Positions 14,570 through 23,110 of a DNA stretch of 64,000 nucleotides are shown here, one piece after another. Both the position numbers and the translations under genes were made by a program. The number at the start of each line of letters is the position of its first letter. Positions within the stretch are counted from its first letter, which is position 1. Source of the stretch: Frankia sp. AiPa1 (GTDB lineage: Bacteria > Actinomycetota > Actinomycetes > Frankiales > Frankiaceae); NCBI RefSeq assembly GCF_023243075.1, contig NZ_JALKFZ020000031.1, positions 57,857 through 121,856 of the forward strand, read 5' to 3'. The notes beneath the pieces are model-generated. The model made no database searches. It saw only the letters and a program-made list of their open reading frames with translations, and was not told the origin of the DNA.

Positions 14570-17260
14570 ATGGGCGTGATGGACCACGCAGACCGGATCA
14601 CGGACGACGCCGGCGCCGGACGGCAGCCCGTGCCACCCCGGGCCGTTCCCAGCACGTCGGCGCCGTCATCGTCGGCGGCTTCGGCGTCGCCACCGTCGGC
14701 GTCGGGATCTCCGGCGTCGGGATCTTCGCCGTCGGCGTCACCGGACTCGGCTCCGTCGACCGGACCGGGCAGACGACGGCGGCCGCTGTCGATGTGGGAC
14801 CGATCGAAGTTCCTCCTGCTGCTCGGCGCGGTGTTCCTCTTCGTGGTCGCCGCGGAGGTCTCCGGCGACCCGCTGATGACCTGGGGTGACGCGTTTCGGA
14901 TCCAGGCCCGCAAGAGTGCCTGGGTACTGGTCCTGCTGGGCCTCGAAGTGCTGCGCCAGGTGCACATGGTCGTCGGTGAACGCTGGTCGGCCTACTACGT
15001 CTTCTGGACCGACCGGGTCTTCGCCCGGGTCGAGCGGCGGTTCCTGCGGATCAAGGACTGGAACCGCTTTCGGCTCTCCCGGGCCGCGAAGTGGGTCGCG
15101 GGTCTGGCCCTGGCCCTGTTCGTCTATGCCCGGCTGTCGCACACCTCGGTCTTCGACGCGCTGGTGAACGTACCCGGCGCGGTGTGGGACGCGATTCCCG
15201 TCGTGCTGCAGATCGTCCTGCTGATGGTCCTCGTCGTCGGCCAGTTCGTGGTGATGTTCTGGTTCCTGTCCAAGGGTGGCGTCGAGACGTACTTCCCCGA
15301 GGACATCACCACCCGCTTCGCCGATGTCTGGGGTCAGGACCACGTCGTGAACAGGGTGCGGGAGAACGTCTTCTACCTGGAGCGCCCCGAGGAGATCGAG
15401 AGCCGGGGCGGCCATGTTCCCGGCGGCATCCTGCTGTGGGGGCCGCCAGGAACGGGCAAGACGCTCCTCGCGGAGGCGGTGGCCGGCGAGACGGGCAAGC
15501 CCTTCGTCTTCGTTGACCCGGGCGCGTTCTCGGCGATGTTCGTCGGGGTGGGCATCCTGAAGGTCAAGTCGCTGTTCCGCAAGCTGCGCAAGCTCGCGCT
15601 CCGGTACGGCGGCGTGATCGTCTTCTTCGACGAGGCGGACACGCTGGGCAGCCGCGGCCAGCTCGGCGGCAGTTTCGGCGGCGGCGGGGTCGGCACCGGC
15701 GCCCGCTCCTACTTCGCCCGGCAGGGACCGCTGGCCACCCGCCATGGCGAACGGCCGATCGGCACAGCCGCGGCCTTTGGACGGCGTGCGGGATCGGGCG
15801 ACCCGTCCGGACAGATGTGCAACGGGCTGTCGTACCTCAGCGCGGCGGCGCGGGCGGAGATCGGCCGCGAGCAGGCCCGGGAGCAGTTCGTGGTCGGTGG
15901 GGGTGGGGGTGGCGGCGGCGGGTTCGACGGCACCCTGCAGGCGCTGCTGACCGAGATGTCCGGGCTGAAGAAGCCGCGCGGGTTCCTCAACCGGATCGTG
16001 CGCCGCACGCTCGGCATGCGGCCGAAGCCCCCGCCGAAATATCGCATTCTCGTGATGATGGCGACCAACATGCCCCAGGCCCTGGACGAGGCGCTGCTGC
16101 GTCCCGGCCGCATCGACCGGCAGTACAAGGTCGGCTATCCGAGCAAGGAGGGGCGGGTACGGACCTTCGAGGGCTATCTCGCGAAGGTCCGCCACGAGCT
16201 CACCGGCGAGCAGGTCGACCGGCTCGCCGTGATGAGCCCCGAGGCCACCGGCGCGACGATCAAGGACACCGTCAACGAGGCACTGGTCCAGGCGGTCAAG
16301 GACGGTCGGGAGGTGATCACCTGGCAGGACATGCTGCGCGCCCGGGTGATCAAGGAGTACGGCCTCGCCGACGACCACGAGCACATCGACCGGGAGCGGC
16401 ACAGCATCGCCCTGCATGAGGCCTGCCATGCCGTCGTCGCCTACCGGATGCAGCGGGGGCGGGTCATCGACCTCGCGACGATCGAACGGCGCGGTGGCGT
16501 CGGCGGCTTCGTCGCGCACGTCGCGGTCGAGGACCGGATGTTCATGTGGAAGTCCGAGATCGAGATCCAGGTGATGGTCTCCCTGGCCTCACTCGCCGGC
16601 GAGCGGATGTTCTTCGAGGGCGACAACACGGTCGGCGTCGGCGGGGACCTTCGCAGCGCCACCATGCTGGTGGCCGGCTACATGTCGTCGGCGGCGATGG
16701 GCGACACGCTCGCCTCCCGGCTGGCCATGCTCGAGCAGCAGATGGGCAACCTCTCCCTGGACGCCGACCGCCCCTTCGGGGAGCAGATCGAGGCCAAGCT
16801 GCGGGAACTCTACGAGCGCACCGAGGTGGTCCTGCGGGAGAACCGCCGCGAGATCCTCGCCCTCACCCACGCCCTGGAGGAGCACAAGACGATCACCGGC
16901 GAGGACGTCGAGGCCATCATGGAGGGCACGGACGGCCCCACCGTCGATGGCCGTCGCTACCGCGAGCCGGACTTCCTCACCGTGTTCGAGGGCTACCACT
17001 CCCATGCGGTCAGCGCGCACCGAGGCCAGACCCGGGAGGCGCGTCCCTTCCCCGAGCTGGGACGGGCCGCCGCCAGGAACCGCGCGGAACCCGACCCGTC
17101 GGCCGAGCCTGGACGGCACACCGAGACCGGTCATCGCGGCGGGAGCGGGCTCTCCACCGAGAGCGCCCGTCCCGCTGACGGCACCGTCGGCGCCGTCAGT
17201 GCAGGGACCCGTCCGGCCGAGAGCGTGGGGAAACGTGGGCGAAGCGAGGCCAACGCGTAG
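14570..17260 (+). CDS. Atypical membrane-bound FtsH-like AAA+ ATPase / M41 metallopeptidase
   Basis: 896 aa. A Ser/Pro/Ala-rich leader (20-75) precedes several transmembrane helices (about 80-97, 115-130, 172-190, 208-233). The AAA+ domain has Walker A GPPGTGKT (291-298), Walker B VIVFFDEAD (349-357) and a second-region motif with ATNMPQALDEALLRPGRIDR (498-517). A zinc-peptidase domain follows with HEACH (616-620) and a candidate third ligand, D693, in VGGDLRSAT. Differences from true FtsH are four rather than two membrane helices, HEACH instead of HEAGH, and an insert of about 100 residues between Walker B and the second-region motif that includes a poly-Gly run (443-451). The start ATG 14570 follows the lipoprotein stop immediately; ATG 14579 is an alternative. 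It probably degrades or remodels membrane proteins. The 3' end overlaps the convergent MFS gene by 130 bases. Confidence 0.85.
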   Translation: MGVMDHADRITDDAGAGRQPVPPRAVPSTSAPSSSAASASPPSASGSPASGSSPSASPDSAPSTGPGRRRRPLSMWDRSKFLLLLGAVFLFVVAAEVSGDPLMTWGDAFRIQARKSAWVLVLLGLEVLRQVHMVVGERWSAYYVFWTDRVFARVERRFLRIKDWNRFRLSRAAKWVAGLALALFVYARLSHTSVFDALVNVPGAVWDAIPVVLQIVLLMVLVVGQFVVMFWFLSKGGVETYFPEDITTRFADVWGQDHVVNRVRENVFYLERPEEIESRGGHVPGGILLWGPPGTGKTLLAEAVAGETGKPFVFVDPGAFSAMFVGVGILKVKSLFRKLRKLALRYGGVIVFFDEADTLGSRGQLGGSFGGGGVGTGARSYFARQGPLATRHGERPIGTAAAFGRRAGSGDPSGQMCNGLSYLSAAARAEIGREQAREQFVVGGGGGGGGGFDGTLQALLTEMSGLKKPRGFLNRIVRRTLGMRPKPPPKYRILVMMATNMPQALDEALLRPGRIDRQYKVGYPSKEGRVRTFEGYLAKVRHELTGEQVDRLAVMSPEATGATIKDTVNEALVQAVKDGREVITWQDMLRARVIKEYGLADDHEHIDRERHSIALHEACHAVVAYRMQRGRVIDLATIERRGGVGGFVAHVAVEDRMFMWKSEIEIQVMVSLASLAGERMFFEGDNTVGVGGDLRSATMLVAGYMSSAAMGDTLASRLAMLEQQMGNLSLDADRPFGEQIEAKLRELYERTEVVLRENRREILALTHALEEHKTITGEDVEAIMEGTDGPTVDGRRYREPDFLTVFEGYHSHAVSAHRGQTREARPFPELGRAAARNRAEPDPSAEPGRHTETGHRGGSGLSTESARPADGTVGAVSAGTRPAESVGKRGRSEANA

Positions 17261-18558
17261 CCGGCGGCCACGAGCGCCGCGACCCCCGCCAGTACCAGGC
17301 CAGAGCGCGCCCCGAAGCTCTGCACCACCCAGCCGGCGATCGGCCCGCCGAGCGGCGTCGTCCCGAGGAATGCCACCGACCACAGCGCCATCACCCGTCC
17401 CCGCATCGCGGGGTCGGCGGACAGCTGGACGGTGGCGTTTCCGGTCGAGATGAAGGCGACGCTGCCCGCGCCGACCAGCACCAGTGCCGCGATCTCCAGC
17501 GGCAGCGTCGGCGCGATCGCCGCCAACAGCAGCGCGCCCCCGAACATGGCCGCGATCCAGCCGAGCGGCCGCACACCGATCCGTCGCCGGCGTGCCACAG
17601 CGAGCCCGCCGACCACCGCCCCGGCCCCCATCGCGGACGTCATCAGGCTGTAGGTTCCGGCCGTTCCGTGGAAGGTCTCCCGTGCCACCAGCGGCAGCAC
17701 GACCTGGAACTCGTACGACAACGCGCCGATGACCACCATCATGATCAATGGAACGCGCAGTGCCCCGGTCCGCCTCGCGTAGCGCAGGCCGGCCCGCAGC
17801 TGTCCGGGGGCCCGGCGCACCGATGCCCGGGAGTGCAGCTCGGCGGTGTTCATGAACCGCAGTGCCAGCAGCACCGCCGCGAACGACGCCGCGTTGAGGA
17901 GGAAGCATCCCGAGGTGCCGATGCCGAGAATGATGACGCCGGCCAGCGCCGGACCGACGATCCGGGCCGCGTTCATGGTCACCGAGTTGAGCGTGATCGC
18001 GTTGGGCAGGTGATCCGGCCCGACCATCTCCTGCACGAACGTCTGCCGGGTCGGGTTGTCCACCGCGTTGCACAGCCCGATGAGGGACGCCGTCACGGCA
18101 ACCATCCACAGCTGGGCGACACCGGTCAGATCGAGCACGCCCAGGGTGAGCGCCGCCAGCCCCGACCCGGACTGCGTGATCATCAGCAGTCGCCGCCGGT
18201 CGGCCCGGTCGGCGATCACACCGCCATAGGGCCCGAACAGCAGCACCGGCAGGAACTGCGCGGCCGTCACCAGGCCCAGCGCCGTACCCGATGCCCCCAG
18301 CGACAACACCAGCCAGCCCAGCGCGATCGTCTGCATCCACGTGCCGCACAGCGACACGATCTGCCCGGCAAGGAACAACCGGAAATTGCGGATCCGTAAC
18401 GCGGCGAACGTGCCCCCGGTCGGCCCCTTCGGGTCCGGCCGGGCCGCCGTGCCCGGCTGGGTGTTCACCTGGGTCGTGGTGTTCAGCTGAGATGTCGGGT
18501 GCGGCGGCGGTGTCTCCGCGCGCGGCGGTCGGACTGCGCTGTCCACCTGCAGGACCAT
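17131..18558 (-). CDS. MFS transporter (EntS-type, MFS_3)
   Basis: 475 aa and about 12 transmembrane helices. The loop 2-3 signature appears as GPYGGVIADRADRRRLL, followed by helix LTLGVLDLTG, and the half-way region has the basic RRAPGQLRAGLRYARR linker typical of the enterobactin-exporter-like group. A proton-driven efflux role is likely; the substrate is unknown. ATG 18558 has GGAGG upstream. A 45-residue hydrophilic Pro/Thr-rich N-terminus precedes helix 1. The C-terminus is embedded in the end of the FtsH-like gene on the other strand. Confidence 0.9.
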   Translation of the reverse strand: MVLQVDSAVRPPRAETPPPHPTSQLNTTTQVNTQPGTAARPDPKGPTGGTFAALRIRNFRLFLAGQIVSLCGTWMQTIALGWLVLSLGASGTALGLVTAAQFLPVLLFGPYGGVIADRADRRRLLMITQSGSGLAALTLGVLDLTGVAQLWMVAVTASLIGLCNAVDNPTRQTFVQEMVGPDHLPNAITLNSVTMNAARIVGPALAGVIILGIGTSGCFLLNAASFAAVLLALRFMNTAELHSRASVRRAPGQLRAGLRYARRTGALRVPLIMMVVIGALSYEFQVVLPLVARETFHGTAGTYSLMTSAMGAGAVVGGLAVARRRRIGVRPLGWIAAMFGGALLLAAIAPTLPLEIAALVLVGAGSVAFISTGNATVQLSADPAMRGRVMALWSVAFLGTTPLGGPIAGWVVQSFGARSGLVLAGVAALVAAGYALASLRPRFPTLSAGRVPALTAPTVPSAGRALSVESPLPPR

Positions 18559-18742
18559 GCTTGCACCTCCACCTGCGCGTAACGCCGCCGAGGGCGATCG
18601 TTATTTCGCATCAGCTAAAGATTATCCGTCATGGCGATCGGCGGGCGGTTGGCGTGTACGCGATGCCGTACCTGTCGCGTCCGTGCGCGCTGGAAGGTCT
18701 GCCGGGGTGGCGGTCTCGCCGGCTCGTCTGCCCGGCCACCCT

Positions 18743-18815
18743 TGACCCTCATCGTGACGCGTGACCCTCATCGTGACGTGTGACCCTCGTCGTGCCGTGA
18801 CCCTCGTCGTGACGC
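18743..18815. repeat. Four tandem copies of a 17-19 bp unit
   Basis: The units begin TGACCCTCATCGTGACG or TGACCCTCGTCGTG(A)CG and follow each other directly. Copies 1-2 differ from 3-4 at one position (A/G). They lie about 45 bases upstream of the SOS box. Confidence 0.8.
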
Positions 18816-18852
18816 AGCCGAGCCGCCGGTTGGCATGCGTTGGCGCCTGATC

Positions 18853-18874
18853 TATTATGCGAACATGTGTTCGA
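18853..18874 (+). promoter_or_regulatory. LexA (SOS) box overlapping a -10 element
   Basis: GCGAACATGTGTTCGA at 18859-18874 matches the mycobacterial/actinobacterial SOS-box consensus TCGAAC-N4-GTTCGA at every specified position except the first. The core CGAAC-ATGT-GTTCG is a perfect palindrome. TATTAT at 18853-18858 is a good -10 box immediately upstream, so LexA would cover the transcription start. It drives the DUF222 gene. Confidence 0.75.
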
Positions 18875-18942
18875 TTCCGGATTGCCGGCGGTCGGTGGGG
18901 GCGCTCGCCGCCGCGTTGGCGCGGGAGGGTGGTCGACCGTGA
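18865..18942 (+). CDS. Possible 25-codon leader peptide overlapping the DUF222 start
   Basis: ATG 18865 lies inside the SOS box, and the frame ends in a TGA that overlaps the GTG of the downstream gene (GTGA). This arrangement allows translational coupling. No Shine-Dalgarno is seen; if transcription starts close to 18865 it could be leaderless. It may equally be chance. Confidence 0.3.
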   Translation: MCSIPDCRRSVGALAAALAREGGRP

Positions 18943-19406
18943 TCAATGTCGAGTCGCTGCTGGCCGGTGTCGTCGTGCCGGAGGTGGGCGATCTTCCTGA
19001 CGTCGAGGTCGCTCTGCTGGTCGTCGAGCTGCGGCGCCTGGTCGATGCGACGGATGCGCTGTGGGCCCGGGCGCTGGCCGAGTTCGACCAGCGCGAGCTG
19101 TGGCGGGTCGACGGGGCGCGTTCCGCCGTGGCCTGGCTGCGCCGCGAGTGCCGGCTGGTGCATCCCACGACGGCGACGGCCCTGGTCGTCGCGCGGGCCG
19201 CGCGTGTCCTGCCGGCGTCCGGTGCCGCCTTTCGCGCCGGAGACATCAGTTTCGAGCACATGCGGGCGATCGCGCCGGCGGCCGAGCCGCCGCGGCGCGA
19301 GGTGGCGCTGCGGGCGGACCCGATCTTCGCTCGTGCGGCGCTGTGGATGAACCCGCGGCAGATGAGCAACGTCGTGCGCACCTGGCTGCAGCTGGCGGAC
19401 GGATGA
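18939..19406 (+). CDS. Short DUF222 (13E12-type) protein lacking an HNH domain
   Basis: 155 aa from GTG 18939, with GGGAGG upstream. It has the DUF222 N-terminal features: ELRRLVDATDALWARALAEFD, then DGARSAVAWLRREC, then ARAARVLPASGAAFRAGDISFEH. Full-length relatives continue for another 150-300 residues and usually end in an HNH nuclease domain. Here the frame stops after LQLADG, and the following 160 bases encode no continuation in any frame that I can see. It is therefore a truncated or naturally short form. Members of the 13E12 family in Mycobacterium tuberculosis are LexA-regulated, and an SOS box precedes this gene too. Function unknown, perhaps DNA-damage or mobile-element related. Confidence 0.7.
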   Translation: MINVESLLAGVVVPEVGDLPDVEVALLVVELRRLVDATDALWARALAEFDQRELWRVDGARSAVAWLRRECRLVHPTTATALVVARAARVLPASGAAFRAGDISFEHMRAIAPAAEPPRREVALRADPIFARAALWMNPRQMSNVVRTWLQLADG

Positions 19407-19573
19407 GGGCCGGCCCGGCAGGCAGGTGGGGCCGGCGGTGCGCGGGTGGCGGTGTCTGGCCTGTCCGCGAAGCCTTCGCCGGGTGGTGCGGGTCGGCGCT
19501 GCGAGCCCGGCCCCAGGGGCAGTGGGGGCCGAGAGCTCCGGGGGGCTCCCGGTGTCGCTGGAGCCCGCCGCCG

Positions 19574-20977
19574 CTACAGCGGGATGTTGCCGTGGACGTT
19601 CTTGTGCGCGCGGGCGTCGGCGAGCGCGCCGGCCAGTGCCGAGGCGACGATGCCGCGGGTCTGGCCCGGGGCGATCTCCGCGTCGACGGCGCCGAGTTCG
19701 ATGGCGCGCTCGACACCCCCGACGGTGCGCACGTGCTCCTCGGCGAGCTCGGCGAGCACAGTGGGCCGGCGCTGCGCCGGGACGTCCGCGAGCGTGCGTC
19801 GGTGCAGGATTCCCACGGCGGCCTCAGCGCCCATCACGGCGAGCTGGGCGCCCGGCCAGGCGTAGACGGCGGTGGCGCCGAGCGAGCGGGAGTTCATCGC
19901 GATGTAGGCGCCGCCATACGACTTGCGCGTCACCACGGTGACCCGGGGCACCGTGCACTCGGCGAAGGCGTAGAGCAGCTTGGCGCCGCGGCGCACGACG
20001 CCCTCCCACTCCTGCCCGACACCCGGCAGGTAGCCCGGAACGTCCACCAGGACGATGAGCGGCACACCGAAGGAGTCGCACATCCGCACGAACCGGGAGG
20101 CCTTCTCCGCGGAGGTCGAGTCGAGGCAGCCGCCTCGGCGCAGCGGGTTGTTCGCGACCACGCCGACCGTGCGCCCGCCGATTCGGCCGAGGCTCGTCAC
20201 GACGTTCGGGGCCCACTTGGGGTGCAGCTCGATGCCCTCGTCGTCGAGTACCGCGTTCACGAGCGGGCGGACGTTGTAGGCCCGGCGCGGGTTGTCGGGC
20301 AGCAGGTCGGCGAGCTCCCGGTCCGGGACCTCGCCGATGTCACGCTGGTCGGCGAGCAGCACCGCGAGCTCGCGGGTGCGCTCCATCGCCTCGTCCTCGG
20401 AGTCGCACGTCACGTGCACGACCCCGCTGCGCCTGGAGTGGACCTCCGGGCCGCCGAGGCTGGTGGCGGTGCACTCCTCGCCGGTCACCGAGCGCACGAC
20501 GTCCGGGCCGGTGACGAAGACCTTGGCCTCGGGGCCCATGATGACGATGTCGGTCAGGGCCGGCCCGTAGGCCGCGCCGCCGGCGGCCGCGCCGAGCACC
20601 AGCGACAGCTGCGGAATGCGTCCCGAGGCGCGGACGGTCGCGGCGAAGATCCGCCCGACGCCGTCGAGCGAGGCGACGCCCTCCTGCAGGCGGGCGCCGC
20701 CGGAATGCCAGATGCCGACCACCGGGCAGCCCAGACGCGCGGCGGATTCGATGGCGTGCACAATGCGGGCGCAGCCATCGCGCCCCATAGCACCGCCCTG
20801 TACCGTTGGGTCGGTCGCAAAAGCCACAACTTCGTTGCCCCGGACCAGGCCATGTCCGGCAACCACACCGGAACTGTCCGCGGCCGCGAACTCGGACAGG
20901 GTGTCGGGGTCGAAGAATCGGGCGAGCCGAGCCTCGGGCGCGCGTGGGTCGACTCGGTCGAGCGTGGACAGACTCAC
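19574..20977 (-). CDS. accD: Acyl-CoA carboxylase β subunit (carboxyltransferase), AccD6-like
   Basis: Transfers the carboxyl group from biotin to acetyl- or propionyl-CoA, giving the malonyl- or methylmalonyl-CoA extender. 467 aa from GTG 20977 (AAGGAG upstream). Both crotonase-like halves are present: the first has GSVAKATTS-region equivalents and HSGGARLQEG near 100, and GAAAGGAAYGPALTD; the second has VPGYLPGVGQEWEGVVRRGAKLLYAFAE and RKSYGGAYIAM. Oxyanion-hole glycines are intact. Its position downstream of fabF parallels accD6 after kasB in mycobacteria, which supports a role in supplying malonyl-CoA to FAS II. A hairpin at 21336-21370 and a 450-base gap separate it from fabF, so it may have its own promoter. 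Confidence 0.92.
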   Translation of the reverse strand: MSLSTLDRVDPRAPEARLARFFDPDTLSEFAAADSSGVVAGHGLVRGNEVVAFATDPTVQGGAMGRDGCARIVHAIESAARLGCPVVGIWHSGGARLQEGVASLDGVGRIFAATVRASGRIPQLSLVLGAAAGGAAYGPALTDIVIMGPEAKVFVTGPDVVRSVTGEECTATSLGGPEVHSRRSGVVHVTCDSEDEAMERTRELAVLLADQRDIGEVPDRELADLLPDNPRRAYNVRPLVNAVLDDEGIELHPKWAPNVVTSLGRIGGRTVGVVANNPLRRGGCLDSTSAEKASRFVRMCDSFGVPLIVLVDVPGYLPGVGQEWEGVVRRGAKLLYAFAECTVPRVTVVTRKSYGGAYIAMNSRSLGATAVYAWPGAQLAVMGAEAAVGILHRRTLADVPAQRRPTVLAELAEEHVRTVGGVERAIELGAVDAEIAPGQTRGIVASALAGALADARAHKNVHGNIPL

Positions 20978-21429
20978 CGTGCGTCTCCTTGCCTGGACGG
21001 CGTCGAACTGGGATCGGCGGAAGGTCGACGTGCGACCCCCCGGGCCTGCACGCCGGTGTCCCGTCAGATCACGGTCCGGCAACCATGGGCGCCCGTCAGC
21101 GAGACGGGCGTGGCCGTGGCATCGGGGGAGCGGCCGGCGTCACGGCGATATAGGGTTGTATGCGGCTTTCTAGTTGGCCTGCGGTGTGGCGCTCAACATG
21201 TGCGGTGCGCGGGTTGCCCCTCTCCAGGTCGGTGCGTCCCCACGCGTGCCCGAAGGTGCCGTGGATGCCAGGGAGCCCGGCGTCCACGGTCATCCCGGCG
21301 GTGGGTCGGGCAGGTCGGTGGGCCAGTCTGCCTGACCGTGCCGGGCGGCGGCCTGCTCCGCCCGGCACGGCGTGACGCGTCTCGGATTCCACGGGCGACC
21401 CGCACGGCAGGAAGATCACGAGTCGACGG
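20978..21429. other. fabF-accD intergenic region
   Basis: 450 bases without a convincing gene; it contains the hairpin listed at 21336-21370. The rest presumably carries the accD promoter, but I could not assign hexamers. Confidence 0.5.
21336..21370 (-). terminator. Terminator hairpin after fabF
   Basis: A perfect 13-bp inverted repeat (arms 21336-21348 and 21358-21370, 9-base loop) begins about 60 bases past the fabF stop. It would end the fabD-fabF transcript before accD. Confidence 0.65.
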
Positions 21430-22656
21430 TCACACCGTGAAGGCCAGGCACACGTCGTGGCCGCCGAACCCGAAGGAGTTCGACAGGCCCGCGCCGGCGC
21501 CGATCGTGCGGTTGTCGACGCTGACCACGTCGAGGGCGATCTCGTCGTCGAGCGCGTCAAGGTTGCGCGTCGCCGGGACGGTCCGCTCGCGCAACGCGAG
21601 CAGGGTGGCGATCGCCTCCACCGCGCCGGCCGCGCCGAGCAGATGACCGGTCATCGACTTCGTCGCGGTGATGGCCACCGAGTCGATGTGGCCGCCCAGC
21701 GCCGAGCGCAGCGCGACGGCCTCGGCGAGGTCACCCGCGGGGGTGGACGTCGCGTGCGCGTTGATGTGGACGACGTCCGTCGCCGCGAGCGACGCCGAGC
21801 GCAGTGCGGCACGCACCGCCCGTGCCGCACCCGCTCCCTCGGGATCAGGAGCGGCGATGTGGTAGGCGTCCGAGCTGATCCCGGCACCGGCGAGCACCCC
21901 GTGCACCCGGGCACCCCGGGCGGCCGCGTGCTCGGCGGACTCCAGGACCAGGATGGCCGCGCCCTCGCCGAGGACGAAGCCGTCGCGGGCCTTGTCGAAC
22001 GGGCGCGATGCGGTCTGCGGCGTGTCGTTGCGGCGGGACAGGGCCTGCATCTGCGCGAACCCGGCGATCGGCAGAGCCGCGATCGCCGCCTCGGTGCCGC
22101 CGGCGATGACGACATCCGCCCGGCCGGCCCGGATGATGTCCAGGCCGAGGGCGATCGCCTCCGAGCCGGAGGCGCAGGCGCTGACCGGCGCGTGCACCCC
22201 GGCCTTCGCCCCGAAGGCGAGTCCCACCGTGCTTGCCGGCCCGTTGGGCATCAGCATCGGCACGACATGCGGCGAGACTCGCCGTGGGCCCTTCTCTCGC
22301 AGCACGTCGTGCTGGCTGAGCAGGGTCTGCACCCCGCCGATCCCGGAGGCCACGCAGGCCGCGAGGCGTTCCTGGTCGACGTCGGGGGAGCCCGCGTCCG
22401 CCCAGGCCTCCCGGGCGGCGACCAGAGCCATCTGCTGGCTGCGGTCGAGGGTCCGGGCCTCCACCCGGCCCAGCGGCGGCTCCACCGCGAGCGGCGCGGC
22501 GATGTGGACCGGGAGTTCTTCGATCCATGCCTCGGTGATCCGCCGCACGCCGGAGCGGCTGGCGAGCAGCCCCTCCCACGTCGAGGCGACATCGCCACCG
22601 AGGGGAGTGATTGCCCCGAGGCCGGTGACGACAACCTGCCTGGGGGTGGTGGTCAC
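21430..22656 (-). CDS. fabF: β-Ketoacyl-ACP synthase II
   Basis: Elongates acyl-ACP with malonyl-ACP in FAS II. The 408-aa protein has the Cys-His-His triad: C161 in VSACASGSEA, a His in NAHATSTPAGD, and a His in KSMTGHLLGAAG. The N-terminal VVVTGLGAITPLG and C-terminal SNSFGFGGHDVCLAF are also canonical. Its GTG start at 22656 overlaps the acpP stop (GTGA), which indicates coupled translation. Length is normal. Confidence 0.96.
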   Translation of the reverse strand: MTTTPRQVVVTGLGAITPLGGDVASTWEGLLASRSGVRRITEAWIEELPVHIAAPLAVEPPLGRVEARTLDRSQQMALVAAREAWADAGSPDVDQERLAACVASGIGGVQTLLSQHDVLREKGPRRVSPHVVPMLMPNGPASTVGLAFGAKAGVHAPVSACASGSEAIALGLDIIRAGRADVVIAGGTEAAIAALPIAGFAQMQALSRRNDTPQTASRPFDKARDGFVLGEGAAILVLESAEHAAARGARVHGVLAGAGISSDAYHIAAPDPEGAGAARAVRAALRSASLAATDVVHINAHATSTPAGDLAEAVALRSALGGHIDSVAITATKSMTGHLLGAAGAVEAIATLLALRERTVPATRNLDALDDEIALDVVSVDNRTIGAGAGLSNSFGFGGHDVCLAFTV

Positions 22657-22898
22657 GCCGCCACACCCGCCCGCTGGATGTACGACACCGCGTCACCCAC
22701 GGTCTTGAGGGACTTCACGTCGTCGTCCGGGATCTTGACCGAGAACTTCTCCTCGGCGGCCACGACGACCTCGACCATGGACAGCGAGTCGACATCCAGG
22801 TCGTCGATGAAGGTCTTCTCCGGGGTGACGTCCGACGGGTCGACACCGGCGACCTCTTCGAGGATGTCGGCGAGTCCGGCGAGGATGTCCTGGGACAT
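22653..22898 (-). CDS. acpP: Acyl carrier protein
   Basis: The 81-aa carrier of growing acyl chains. S38 in the DVDSLSMVE motif is the phosphopantetheine attachment site. The protein is acidic and four-helix, as expected. ATG 22898 is preceded by AGGAGG. It lies between fabH and fabF in the fatty-acid operon and overlaps fabF by four bases. Confidence 0.97.
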   Translation of the reverse strand: MSQDILAGLADILEEVAGVDPSDVTPEKTFIDDLDVDSLSMVEVVVAAEEKFSVKIPDDDVKSLKTVGDAVSYIQRAGVAA

Positions 22899-23110
22899 GT
22901 GGTGCCTCCTGTGCGATGTGCGATGGGGATGGCGGGTGCGCTCACGGCTGGGCAACCGCCGCGGGCGCAGGCCGCGGAACGTGGGCCGGGGTCAGGGGTG
23001 GTGGACGCGGGCGACCCGCCGCGGGCGGAACGTCGCGTCGGATGATGCGAACCGAAGCGAGCGGGTCACGAGGTTCGGGTCATGTAGTGCGCGTGGTGCG
23101 GCGGCTCGGC

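Larger units (their letters stand above)
18559..18938. other. Divergent region with SOS box and tandem repeats
   Basis: It separates the MFS gene from the DUF222 gene. It holds the 17-19 bp tandem repeats at 18743-18815, the TATTAT/SOS-box promoter at 18853-18874, and a 25-codon open frame; each is listed separately. Confidence 0.6.

Noticed and set aside
14738..16519. Long open frame of 593 codons on the minus strand
   Set aside because: It lies antisense to the FtsH-like gene, whose motifs are complete; the frame stays open only because of high GC.
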